Shown one piece after another: positions 41,863 through 50,081 of a stretch of DNA of 64,000 bases (its first letter is position 1; every line of letters starts with the position of its first letter). The notes below the pieces were generated by a model. It saw only the letters and a list, made by a program, of their open reading frames with translations, was not told where the DNA came from and searched no databases. A program made the position numbers and the translations under genes. This DNA is from Pseudanabaena sp. PCC 6802 (GTDB taxonomy: Bacteria; Cyanobacteriota; Cyanobacteriia; Pseudanabaenales; Pseudanabaenaceae). The DNA lies in the NCBI RefSeq assembly GCF_000332175.1, contig NZ_KB235914.1, positions 1,309,966 to 1,373,965 of the forward strand, given 5' to 3'.

Positions 41863-42489
41863 CTAGGCAACGATTTCGATCGTGCCAGCTACTGGTCTGT
41901 TGCCAAGGGTAGGGGCGGGAGAAAGCATGGCGAATAGTTCGTAAGTAAATCCCGTACCGCCACCATCGCGATCGAAGTAGAGTCCTCCACCAGTGTTATC
42001 GTAGTAGATGCTGGAAACACCAATAGTTGTAGCCGCATTGATACCTGTGGCTCCACCTGCGCCTTCAGCAAAGTGGAAGTTTTGCCCAAAAATTGGTACC
42101 CCAGTAGTTCCAGTCTGACCAGCGATCAGCGATCCGCCAAAGCCACTAGCGCTAATTTGCAGTCTATCGCCACTGGTGAGAGTTACGCCTGGGTTGTTGT
42201 AATCAGTCAGAATATCTACCTCACCGGAGCCGGAGGTGAAATTAGCGAATTTGAAAGCATCATTGCCAGCGCCACCTGTCAGGACATCATTACCAGTGTT
42301 ACCGATTAAAGTATCGACCCCTTCTCCACCTCTGAGGGTATCGAATCCAGCACCACCATCAATATAGTCGTCGCCGCCCAGACCAGAAACAACGTCATCA
42401 TTTACTGTAGTCTTGCGACCGGGGCCTGCTTCAGGATAGAAAGCATCTGCAACTGGGCTGCCTGTTAAACTTACACCAAAAATAGCCAT
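41863..42489 (-). CDS. RTX-type calcium-binding protein
   Basis: 208 residues. Starts MAIFGVSLTGSPVADAF without a signal peptide. The middle shows calcium-binding nonapeptides VSGLGGDDYIDGGAGFDTL, GGEGVDTLIGNTGNDVL and TGGAGNDAFKF. The C-terminal 100 residues (GDRLQISASGFGGSL, then SIYYDNTGGGLYFDRDG and FELFAML-like TYELFAML) form the serralysin-like secretion domain common in cyanobacterial RTX proteins. Likely exported by a type I system encoded elsewhere. Third RTX gene within 10 kb. Confidence 0.88.
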   Translation of the reverse strand: MAIFGVSLTGSPVADAFYPEAGPGRKTTVNDDVVSGLGGDDYIDGGAGFDTLRGGEGVDTLIGNTGNDVLTGGAGNDAFKFANFTSGSGEVDILTDYNNPGVTLTSGDRLQISASGFGGSLIAGQTGTTGVPIFGQNFHFAEGAGGATGINAATTIGVSSIYYDNTGGGLYFDRDGGGTGFTYELFAMLSPAPTLGNRPVAGTIEIVA

Positions 42490-42704
42490 TGTAGTTTTCC
42501 TCAGATTCTCTTAGTTTTCAAGTTCTAGTTCGGGGGGTACTCCTTGCCTTTTACTCTTTGACTGGAGAGATGTAAGGTCGGGCTGTATTTCCTCGATGAA
42601 CCTAATGTACGGCTTTCTAAGAGTTGAGGTTGCGATCGCGCCCTCACATAGTTAGTGACATTACCGCGTTAAACCTATGATCTAGATCGCTAAGCTTGGA
42701 ATGA

Positions 42705-42998
42705 CTACCTAGGCAGCGCAGATTTGGCGCGATCGACTACAGCAGTAAAAACCTCAGCCACTACTCTGCGCAGAAACTTGCTGAAGAGAATGCCCTGCAC
42801 GTTGTCGGTACCTAAATCCTTTAGCCCAACGCTTGGAACTTGAATAGTAGCCGCACTATAGGTACACCTAGATTCTGCGCTGGCAATTTGCTCGATGCCT
42901 GACCTGAGCATATAACCCAGACCAAACCAAACTACAAGCAGAGCGATCGCCAACCCCAGCAAAATACCGATTAAGATTTGTTTGACTCGATACCGCAT
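42705..42998 (-). CDS. Small anchored protein, unknown
   Basis: 97 residues. One hydrophobic helix near the N-terminus (ILIGILLGLAIALLVVWFGLGYML), then a soluble domain with a single Cys (ESRCTYSAATIQVPSVGLKDLG) and a basic C-terminus. Probably anchored facing the periplasm. Family not recognised. It is divergent from the acyltransferase gene by 48 bases. Confidence 0.55.
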   Translation of the reverse strand: MRYRVKQILIGILLGLAIALLVVWFGLGYMLRSGIEQIASAESRCTYSAATIQVPSVGLKDLGTDNVQGILFSKFLRRVVAEVFTAVVDRAKSALPR

Positions 42999-43046
42999 GA
43001 TTGTATTCTAACTAATTACTGTTGAGCTAGTCGGAAAGCACTGCCA

Positions 43047-44282
43047 ATGAGACTCCAACTCAAGCAACAACCTCTACTCGCACAGCTAGATGTAGTTCGA
43101 GGGTTTGCTATCCTGGCCGTTTTTATCTTTCATATCTATGGTGCTGCGTTTGGGATGGATAAGCTGCCCTTCTTAGGAAACTTTAGAGACTATAGCAAGG
43201 CTCCCGATCTAGCCTTTCTAATCTTTTGGCCTTACCAATACGGTATGCTAGGAGTCACGCTATTCTTTGTGCTCTCAGGTTTTTGCATACATTTATCGTT
43301 TCTCAAATACGTTAACTTCCTAGAGGATCGGGACTTAGATTTTCAATTTAAAACCTACATCAAAGATTTTTTCGTAAGGCGAATATTTAGGATTGTCCCC
43401 GCGTATTTGCTAGCTCTATTAATTCTTAGTTTTATTTACAACCCTACTAAAATTGATATCGAGACAAGTGAAGGTAGTTTTCAGTTTTTCAGCCATCTAT
43501 TTTTAGTTCACAACTTCAGTAAGGATTCATTTTTTGGCATCAATCCAGTGTTTTGGAGTATTGCGGTTGAAATGCAACTTTACTGCATTTATCCATTGCT
43601 ATTAATTATTCGCAAACATCTAGGCATTGCCAAAACCGTACTGGCAATTTTCATATTTCAGTATTTTTACGGTCAATTGGGATGGGACTTAGATCTACAA
43701 ATAAATGAACTGGGAAAGAGTTGGCAAAATCCATTTATGGAAAGCTTGCAAATATTTAGACAAATGCCCTTTAACTTTTGGTTTACCTGGGCTACCGGAG
43801 CCTATTTAGCCGAGCATATTTATGTAAAAAACAAGAAGATATTAAATCTTAATCTGCAATATAAGATATTATTTCTGAGCTTATACTTGTTAGGGTCTCT
43901 CTACAAACCACTATCTGCGCTGGGTCACTATTCCACTATTGTATTATTTATTTCTTTTGTTGAAGATTATATTTTTGATCGCCAAAACCTGACTTCCCTA
44001 GAGTGCGCGATCGCCAATGTTGGTCTGTGTTCGTATTCGATGTATTTATTCCATCAACCTATAGTTGTATGGTTGGTGGGTCTTTTGAGTAAGCCATTCA
44101 ATTCTTACTTTATCTGTACGGTTGGTGCCATCTTGGTGTTTATTCCGGTGTTTGGAATTAGCTGGTTAATTTACAAATATGTAGAAATTCCCACGCATCG
44201 AGCTGGCAAAAGTATTGCCCAGCAAATTTCTTCAAGTGATTTGAAAATATATGGTGATAACAAGTATGGCAATCCGAAATGA
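43047..44282 (+). CDS. Acyltransferase family 3 membrane protein
   Basis: 411 residues. Opens with the family-3 motif QLDVVRGFAILAVFIFHIYG, the conserved D/R and His that act in acyl transfer, followed by about ten membrane segments and a GVTLFFVLSGFCIHLSF segment. These enzymes O-acylate sugars of exported polysaccharides or lipids. The gene is clearly more AT-rich than its neighbours and has only one HIP1 site, suggesting a foreign origin. It lies near the RTX/secreted-protein region. The substrate is unknown. Confidence 0.88.
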   Translation: MRLQLKQQPLLAQLDVVRGFAILAVFIFHIYGAAFGMDKLPFLGNFRDYSKAPDLAFLIFWPYQYGMLGVTLFFVLSGFCIHLSFLKYVNFLEDRDLDFQFKTYIKDFFVRRIFRIVPAYLLALLILSFIYNPTKIDIETSEGSFQFFSHLFLVHNFSKDSFFGINPVFWSIAVEMQLYCIYPLLLIIRKHLGIAKTVLAIFIFQYFYGQLGWDLDLQINELGKSWQNPFMESLQIFRQMPFNFWFTWATGAYLAEHIYVKNKKILNLNLQYKILFLSLYLLGSLYKPLSALGHYSTIVLFISFVEDYIFDRQNLTSLECAIANVGLCSYSMYLFHQPIVVWLVGLLSKPFNSYFICTVGAILVFIPVFGISWLIYKYVEIPTHRAGKSIAQQISSSDLKIYGDNKYGNPK

Positions 44283-44377
44283 TTCATGAGATATTTTGAG
44301 CTACTGGCTAATAGCTATTAGCCATAATTCAAATCAGATCGCTATAATAGATTGTCTGCGTCAAATCCTGTACGACC

Positions 44378-45676
44378 ATGCATTTTAGAAATATGTCAAG
44401 CTGTAGCAAGCCCATCGTTGGGGCGTTAGTTGGTGGTTTCACCCTAGTGCTTACTACTAGTATTAACAGCATTGCGATCGCCGAAACCTTACCGACTCTA
44501 TTGCGTCAAGCTGCTTCTTCCAATTCCAGAGAATCGCAGGCAGCGATCGCGGCGTTGCGACAATTCAAAGATGAAGGCGTGCAGGCATTTTGGCAAACCT
44601 ATCAAACTCAATTACCTACCGACGAACGTTTGCGCAAGGTTCTAGACCAAATTTGCCAACAAAAAGATTGCGATATGTCTCGTCTGTACTGGTACACGGA
44701 TTTAGAACAGGCTAAAGCTGCCGCCAAAACTAGCAATAAGCCCATTCTTTCTCTGAGATTGCTCGGTTACTTAGATGAAGACCTCAGTTGTGCCAACAGT
44801 CGCTTTTTCCGTACAGTTCTCTATCCCAATGCTGAGATATCCCAATATCTACGCGATCGCTTTATTCTCCACTGGCAATCGGTTCGTCCCGTGCCTAAGG
44901 TAACTATCGATTTTGGTGACGGACGCAAGCTGCAACGCACTCTCACAGGTAATAGCATTCACTATATTCTCGACAGCGAAGGCAGAACTGTAGATGCCTT
45001 GCCGGGGTTGTACGCGCCCAAAGCGTTCTATCACAATCTAGCGATCGCAGAGCAAGCTGCGCTCCAATCATCTAAGCTGGCAGGCAACGATAGAACTCAG
45101 TGGTTGCGTTCCTATCATAGCGATCGCCTCAATGTCCTCCAAACCAATTGGCGCAGCGATCTAGTACGACTGGGAATAGCCTACCAACCTTTGCTGGCTA
45201 GTTCTCAAGTAGAATCCAATCTCACCAGTACACCGGATGCCGAAATTGCTGGGAGAAGGGCGATCGCTAAATCTGCACCAGAAATACCTTTACTGCGCCG
45301 AACCAGAAGTAGTTCTGTTCTCGCGAGTAATAATGACAAGCTCACCGATACTCAATGGCAGCGCATGGCAGCATTAAATGCCCGCGAAGTCAAATTAGAT
45401 GATAACAGTCAGGCACTGATGCGGCGGAAATTATCGTCCCAGTCGTCTTTCCCTCAAGTCCTGGCAAACTTTGAACGTGCGATCGCGCAGGATACCGTCC
45501 GCAACGAATATCTTTTCCATGCCCGCCTCCACCAATGGTTAGCAGAGGGAACGGCAGAAAATAATCTCAATGCGCTAAACGAACGAGTTTATAGCGAGCT
45601 ATTCCTGACCCCCAGCAGCGATCGCTGGCTAGGTCTCTCCGCAAGAGATGTGTATACTGGCATTGAAGCTCAATAG
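44378..45676 (+). CDS. Exported thioredoxin-fold-like protein
   Basis: 432 residues; an alternative start is the ATG at 44393. Signal peptide around GALVGGFTLVLTTSINSIAIA. A helical N-terminal part precedes a thioredoxin-like segment: WYTDLEQAKAAAKTSNKPIL, LSLRLLGYLDEDLSCANSRF, YLRDRFILHWQSVRPVPKV and HYILDSEGRTVDALPG. The catalytic CxxC of thioredoxins is not present; only one Cys lies in the equivalent region. The family recurs in bacteria as a hypothetical protein; the role is unknown. Confidence 0.65.
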   Translation: MHFRNMSSCSKPIVGALVGGFTLVLTTSINSIAIAETLPTLLRQAASSNSRESQAAIAALRQFKDEGVQAFWQTYQTQLPTDERLRKVLDQICQQKDCDMSRLYWYTDLEQAKAAAKTSNKPILSLRLLGYLDEDLSCANSRFFRTVLYPNAEISQYLRDRFILHWQSVRPVPKVTIDFGDGRKLQRTLTGNSIHYILDSEGRTVDALPGLYAPKAFYHNLAIAEQAALQSSKLAGNDRTQWLRSYHSDRLNVLQTNWRSDLVRLGIAYQPLLASSQVESNLTSTPDAEIAGRRAIAKSAPEIPLLRRTRSSSVLASNNDKLTDTQWQRMAALNAREVKLDDNSQALMRRKLSSQSSFPQVLANFERAIAQDTVRNEYLFHARLHQWLAEGTAENNLNALNERVYSELFLTPSSDRWLGLSARDVYTGIEAQ

Positions 45677-45681
45677 ATAAT

Positions 45682-46371
45682 TTAGCGAGATAGTGGGCTG
45701 CTATTAGCGATCTCTCCATCTCTGACGCGGATAATCCGTTTAGTGCGAGCGGCGATATCGGGTTCGTGGGTGACGATTACAATTGTAATTCCTTGCTCGT
45801 TTAACTCCGACAGTAAATTCATTACTTCCTGTGAGGTTTCCGTGTCTAAGGCTCCGGTCGGCTCGTCGGCCAGTACCAGAGCGGGACGATTAACCAGGGC
45901 GCGGGCGATCGCCACCCGCTGCTGCTGCCCACCAGACAGTTGGCTGGGACGGTTATGCATCCGATCTGAGAGGCCGACTCTCGCTAAAGCTTGCGCGGCA
46001 TACTGTCGGCGTTCTGACTTAGGGATATTGGCATAGATCATAGGCAGCATGACATTCTCTAAAGCAGTAGAGCGCGGGAGCAAATTGAACTGTTGAAACA
46101 CAAAACCAATCCGCTGATTGCGAATATAGGCTAGCTCATCATCATCCAAGCTGGTTAAATTCCTACCTTCGAGGAAGTAACGCCCTTTAGTAGGGCGATC
46201 TAGGCAACCAATAATATTCATCAATGTGGATTTGCCAGAGCCAGATACGCCCATAATGGCGACATACTCTCCTTCCTGGATCGACAGATCGATTTGCTTC
46301 AAGACGGAAACTGTCATTTCGCCTAAGCGATAGTCTTTTGTGATGCCTTGCAAGTGAATTATGGTACCCAT
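45682..46371 (-). CDS. ABC transporter ATP-binding protein, MacB/LolD type
   Basis: 229 residues. Walker A GVSGSGKSTLMN near residue 41, Q-loop FVFQQFNLLPRSTALENV, signature LSGGQQQRVAIARALVNRP, Walker B VLADEPTGALD and an H-loop in IVIVTHEPDIA. The short form and HLQGITKDYRLGE start are typical of MacB/LolD/DevA ATPases that power export of lipoproteins, glycolipids or peptides. No permease or membrane-fusion gene is next to it, so its partner must be elsewhere. It is convergent with the thioredoxin-like gene. Confidence 0.9.
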   Translation of the reverse strand: MGTIIHLQGITKDYRLGEMTVSVLKQIDLSIQEGEYVAIMGVSGSGKSTLMNIIGCLDRPTKGRYFLEGRNLTSLDDDELAYIRNQRIGFVFQQFNLLPRSTALENVMLPMIYANIPKSERRQYAAQALARVGLSDRMHNRPSQLSGGQQQRVAIARALVNRPALVLADEPTGALDTETSQEVMNLLSELNEQGITIVIVTHEPDIAARTKRIIRVRDGEIANSSPLSR

Positions 46372-46399
46372 CTAGACTTAGTCCCTCGATTTTCTACTG

Positions 46400-46491
46400 G
46401 TGTTGCAAATTGTAAATCTTGTATGGAGGACTGGGGATTGCCCCCTCGGAAGGGGTTTCATCCCCTCTTCAAAGCTTTTGCGTTCGTATAC
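46400..46491. repeat. MITE-like repeat, GTGTTGCAAAT subfamily
   Basis: GTGTTGCAAATTGTAAATCT at the left and CAAAGCTTTTGCGTTCGTAT at the right; core GCCCCCTCGGAAGGGGTTTC. Pairs with 9275-9368 (opposite orientation). Confidence 0.6.
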
Positions 46492-46571
46492 TGACAGAAT
46501 ACTACTGTGATTTTAACCTTTACCAACATAGAAAATTTGTTATACGGCAAGAATTCACATTGGCATCCTTT

Positions 46572-47417
46572 TTATAGCCATGTTAGATCTTTCCCAATTA
46601 TTAATTCTGTCTTCCTCGCATGATGGGTGTTCTTCATTGCAATGAGTTTTGTCTCGAACTTACAACGGCTTGCCAGTGCCTGCGCTTCAGTGACATTGTC
46701 ATAAGTCATCAGAAAGTCACCTTGTAATCTATTTGCTAAATCAAATAAGGCTTTGTGATCGATATCTGAGTAACGATAGAGTCGCTGCCCAGACTTTATA
46801 TAAGGCGGATCAATGAAATAAACAACATTATTTCTGCAAGCATTTTTCTCACATACCTCGAACGCATCCCCTTGGATAAAGTGGATTTTGTGCTTAATTT
46901 GATCGATTGTAAGAATACGCTTTTTAAGCGTCGCAGGATACCATCTTGAGGTTATTCCTTTACCATTTTCTCCATTCTTAATAAAGCTAGCTCCATCCGC
47001 GAGAATACCCCCTCGATTCACACGATTTTTGATAATCGTTGCAAAAGCAAGTGACTCTAAAGATTCATCGGCTCGATCAATGGCTCTTTTTGCCGTTTCT
47101 GGAGTTAGTTGAAAACGCATGATGGCATCAGCCAGCCACACAGCTCCACCATTCAGGATAATTTGCCAGACCGCAGCAACACCTTCATCCTTTTCAACCA
47201 TCGTTGCTCGATCGACAAGATTTTCACAAACGGCAGTCAAACTCACGATACCACTACCTGCAAAGGGTTCTATCATTTCCTTATCAGTCCCCCCTTGATG
47301 ACGCAACCATTGCCGGATCTTTGGGATGAGCCAAGTTTTCCCGCCAGCATATCGAAAAGGGCTGCGTTGTGGAACACGGGTCTGATCGGAATTTTGTGTA
47401 TCGAGCTTCTGAAACAA
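46572..47417 (-). CDS. D12-class adenine-specific DNA methyltransferase
   Basis: 281 residues from a TTG at 47417. AdoMet motif: SPFRYAGGKTWLIPKI and MIEPFAGSGIVSLTA; catalytic DPPY in VVYFIDPPYIKSGQRLYRY. This is the Dam/DpnM-type D12 family that methylates adenine-N6, often in GATC, but specificity is not readable here. There is no adjacent restriction gene. An IS5-type element begins 25 bases upstream of the start, so the native promoter and possibly the first residues were replaced; the TTG start may reflect that. Confidence 0.88.
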   Translation of the reverse strand: MFQKLDTQNSDQTRVPQRSPFRYAGGKTWLIPKIRQWLRHQGGTDKEMIEPFAGSGIVSLTAVCENLVDRATMVEKDEGVAAVWQIILNGGAVWLADAIMRFQLTPETAKRAIDRADESLESLAFATIIKNRVNRGGILADGASFIKNGENGKGITSRWYPATLKKRILTIDQIKHKIHFIQGDAFEVCEKNACRNNVVYFIDPPYIKSGQRLYRYSDIDHKALFDLANRLQGDFLMTYDNVTEAQALASRCKFETKLIAMKNTHHARKTELIIGKDLTWL

Positions 47418-47457
47418 CGTAAATACGTACCTTGGAACTCAATAGACCTCTTGCAAA

Positions 47458-48078
47458 TTAGCCAACTGAGGAGCCTTGAGAGCGTTCAAAATTGTAGAGA
47501 CCAGCAATTAGATTGCAACGCAAACCAAAGCGGTGACGACGATTGCGATAGCGTCCAGATAAGATGCGGAAGATCTTCAAGCGGCGATTAACATGCTCAA
47601 TGCCAACCCGTTGGCGCGCAAGTTGGCGGTTGAACGCTTTCTGCTCAGGCGTAAGCTGACCACCTTTCGGTTTCTTGTGGGGTAAGCGGCAGTAGAGATG
47701 CAGTTTCTGGATGCCTTGATAACCCTTGTCCTGCAAACTCTCGGTTTGAGGATGGAAATGGATGCCAGAAGCTTTGAACAGCTTGAAATCATGCCGTCGC
47801 CCCTTGCCGAAAAACGTACAGATAATCTGCCCAGTAAGAGCGTCAATTATGAGTTGACATTTGAGCGTGTGCCCTTTCTGTTTGCCGCTATAAAAGGCAC
47901 GTTGGTGCCGCTTAGGACGCTCAATGCGAGTTTCAGTCACATCAACGTCGCGACTGTAGGTATCCCAAAGCCCCGCACCAACTGGCGCTTCCCAGGTAGT
48001 CGAAAGCGACGTGAGCGGATTAAAGTCTCCTCTACCCAATGCACTATTCGACAAACTGTAGACTCGCTGATGCCCCAA
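47458..48078 (-). CDS. IS5-type transposase, C-terminal catalytic part (orfB)
   Basis: The meaningful part starts about residue 42 (SRDVDVTETRIERPK) and includes YSGKQKGHTLKCQLIIDALTG, DKGYQGI, and RQRVGIEHVNRRLKIFRIL with the catalytic Glu, a DDE_Tnp_4-type domain. It is in the -1 frame relative to the N-terminal part. The joint falls near a GGGGCTTTGGG run. The first 40 residues of the open frame are an out-of-frame shadow of orfA. Confidence 0.8.
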   Translation of the reverse strand: MGHQRVYSLSNSALGRGDFNPLTSLSTTWEAPVGAGLWDTYSRDVDVTETRIERPKRHQRAFYSGKQKGHTLKCQLIIDALTGQIICTFFGKGRRHDFKLFKASGIHFHPQTESLQDKGYQGIQKLHLYCRLPHKKPKGGQLTPEQKAFNRQLARQRVGIEHVNRRLKIFRILSGRYRNRRHRFGLRCNLIAGLYNFERSQGSSVG

Positions 48079-48299
48079 CTAGTGGCGATGTGAAAGTAGG
48101 TGCGATATTCCCGCCAATACTCGAAGGCAACCAATATGCGGTCTTCTAGTCCGAGTTTAGGCTTGGCTCCAGGTGTTGGCGTTGCTCGCCACTCTGGTTT
48201 AAGCACTTTCACAATTGCTTTGAACGTATTAGTCTCGATACCAAATCGACGCTTAAAGTGTGCAGCAGGTAGGGTTTGCGCTATTATATAGTTCATCAT
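47937..48299 (-). CDS. IS5-type transposase, N-terminal part (orfA)
   Basis: 120 residues; the true homologous part runs from MMNYIIAQTLPAAHFKRRFG to RFRLPGKRQLV and includes a helix-turn-helix (YFHIATSWGISESTVCRIVHW). The last ~15 residues are after the frame change. A single -1 slip would join it to orfB and give a normal transposase of about 265 residues. Either programmed frameshifting or a single mutation explains it. Confidence 0.8.
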   Translation of the reverse strand: MMNYIIAQTLPAAHFKRRFGIETNTFKAIVKVLKPEWRATPTPGAKPKLGLEDRILVAFEYWREYRTYFHIATSWGISESTVCRIVHWVEETLIRSRRFRLPGKRQLVRGFGIPTVATLM

Positions 48300-48391
48300 C
48301 AGGACGCTTTTTCGTTATTGCTATGTCCTGATATTTTCCTATCTTGGGGTTCTTTGGCAACTCAACCTCAACCTAATCTGCAAGAGGTCTA

Positions 48392-48735
48392 ATTTACACA
48401 AAATTCTGAGCACTCTCGGGAATAGCGATCGCCTTACCATTTAGTCAGGGAGTTCGCCAAAGCGATCGCATTTTAGTTTTGATATAGTCAGCGATCGCCT
48501 TACCATTTATTCGGGGAGTTCGCCAAAGCGATCGCGATATTTTTTCAAGATCTCTTCTGCATGTTCTTTCGCTAAACGTTCCTGTAATTTTTCTTGGCGT
48601 TCTTGGTTGGCGATCGCTTCAGCTTGTTGTTTAGCTAAATTTGCTTGGTTAGCGATCGCTTCGGCCTCTTGTTTAGCTAATTCCGCTTGCTCTTTAGCTA
48701 ATTTTTCTTGCAGGGCGATCGCTTTTACGACGATC
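48392..48735 (-). pseudogene. Extra copies of the 3' tail of the Uma2 gene
   Basis: Downstream of the Uma2 stop the minus strand encodes a second copy of its tail, from about 48725 to a stop at 48507: KAIALQEKLAKEQAELAKQ, EAIANQERQEKLQERLAKE and EEILKKYRDRFGELPE-stop. A third, shorter piece at 48421-48470 gives DRFGELPD-stop. There is no start codon or nuclease domain. These are tandem duplications of the 3' end. The rest of the 368-base gap has no gene. Confidence 0.75.
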
Positions 48736-48759
48736 TGAGCAGAGCGATCGTCTTAACAT

Positions 48760-49584
48760 TTATTCTGGGAGTTCGCCAAAGCGATCGCGATACTTTTTCA
48801 GCAACTCTTCTACTTGTTCTTTAGCAAGTTTCTCCTGAGCTGCGATCGCTTCGGCTTGCTGTTTAGCTAAACGTTCTTGTAATTTTTCTTGACGTTCTTG
48901 GTTGGCGATCGCTTCTGCTTGTTCTTTAGCTAATTTTTCTTGTAGGGCGATCGCTTCAGCTTGCAGCCTATCCTGCTCCGCCTCAGCATACGAACGCAAG
49001 ATCTGCTTTGATTTGGGGTCAAAGAAGCGAAACCGTCGATCTTCATATAAATACAGGTCTAAACCCAGTACCTCACTATGCAATGACAACACCCCATCCG
49101 GCAAAATAGACGCAGCGATCGCCTGATATTTGCCTTGCTCCAGACGCACTCCCTGTAAAGGCAGCGGTTTTAAATAGTCCCCAGATGGATCGAACTGAAA
49201 ATATTCCTTGACTCCCAGAGTCCGGTAAATTAGCGGATTCTCATCGCGATCTTTGCGCACCGTGCCCTTAGAGGTAATCTCTAAGACAAAATCAGGAACT
49301 TTGCCGCCTTCTTCCCACAGCTTATAGCTGAGGCGATCGGCACTATTCATGCCAAACACGACAAATGTATCTGGTGCGATCTTCTTATCGGGATTATTCT
49401 CTTCGTAGAAAATGAATAGATTCCCAGACACGTAAACGTCCTGCCGTGGCTCGAACCAAAGCCTGAGTGCCTCTGTCGTATAGCTCAGATTACGCCTCTG
49501 TTTATCACCTTCAGCCATCGGCTCAAAGTCCTCTTCCAAATATTCAATTGTGGGGGTTAGCTTGAGTTCGCCAGAAACAGTCAT
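48760..49584 (-). CDS. Uma2-family PD-(D/E)XK endonuclease-like protein
   Basis: 274 residues from the ATG at 49584. The Uma2 (DUF820) core is seen in LSYTTEALRLWFEPRQDVYV, YVSGNLFIFYEE, KIAPDTFVVFG and the nuclease strand PDFVLEITSKGT (D/E-x-K pattern). The C-terminal ~80 residues are a charged coiled coil of repeated EAIAxQEKLAKEQ units ending DRFGELPE. Uma2 genes are numerous in cyanobacteria; many are tied to mobile DNA, and their targets are unknown. Nearby IS5 element and tail duplications suggest repeat-driven rearrangement. Confidence 0.88.
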   Translation of the reverse strand: MTVSGELKLTPTIEYLEEDFEPMAEGDKQRRNLSYTTEALRLWFEPRQDVYVSGNLFIFYEENNPDKKIAPDTFVVFGMNSADRLSYKLWEEGGKVPDFVLEITSKGTVRKDRDENPLIYRTLGVKEYFQFDPSGDYLKPLPLQGVRLEQGKYQAIAASILPDGVLSLHSEVLGLDLYLYEDRRFRFFDPKSKQILRSYAEAEQDRLQAEAIALQEKLAKEQAEAIANQERQEKLQERLAKQQAEAIAAQEKLAKEQVEELLKKYRDRFGELPE

Positions 49585-49757
49585 GGTACGGCACTCCAAG
49601 ACATGTGAGATCCAAGCCTAGGTTAACATAATTGCTGAGCTAGATAAGTGCGATCGCCTGTACTCCGTTACTCAGAGATTTAATCACTAATCATTATTTG
49701 AGGTAGTAGTTTGTCTAGGTGTTGACCACTGTTTGAACAGTAAACACGACAGATCGA

Positions 49758-49858
49758 ACGGGGTGAAGGGGTAGAACACGGCAGTGGCTCTAGCGGGGAA
49801 CCCCCAAGACCGCTCTGCCTCCCCTTTGTGGGAGCAACGCCCCCACCCCCCATCCGTA
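49758..49858. repeat. Long-form MITE-like repeat lacking its inverted ends
   Basis: Contains GGGGTGAAGGGGTAGAACAC and the GGCAGTGGCTCTAGCG module, then GGAGCAACGCCCCCACC; flanks do not show TATAGC termini. It lies 20 bases from another copy. Confidence 0.7.
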
Positions 49859-49878
49859 ACCACAACAATTTAAATTGG

Positions 49879-49991
49879 TATAGCGTTTTTCAATTGAGAA
49901 CAGGTTTTATTGACGGGGTGAAGGGGTTCCACCCCTTCTTGGGGGCAACGCCCCCAAGCCCCCTTCTCGTTTTCATCTGAAAAACGCTATA
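49879..49991. repeat. MITE-like repeat, short form (113 bp)
   Basis: TATAGCGTTTTTCAATTGAG to TCTGAAAAACGCTATA. Almost identical to 10457-10569 along its whole length, so it moved recently or was gene-converted. Confidence 0.88.
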
Positions 49992-50081
49992 TAACACCTG
50001 TTCAGGGCAGGTTTGAACTTTGAGCCTGTACTTTTAGTCCAGAAGTAGTAAAATTCGAGCAGCGAGTATGGGTAAAAAACT

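Larger units (their letters stand above)
47443..48391. mobile_element. IS5-superfamily insertion sequence (949 bp)
   Basis: Inverted ends TAGACCTCTTGCAAATTAG (47443) and CTAATCTGCAAGAGGTCTA (to 48391), one mismatch in 19. Two overlapping minus-strand frames together make one transposase. Confidence 0.85.

Noticed and set aside
47389-48412. Outer inverted match GAATTTTGTGTA on both sides of the IS5-type element
   Set aside because: Twelve bases only, asymmetrically spaced from the element ends and partly coding; not convincing as element termini.
48500-49000. Possible CRISPR-like array from regularly spaced similar segments
   Set aside because: The units are coding repeats for a coiled coil with HIP1 sites; spacers are not unique and no cas genes are near.
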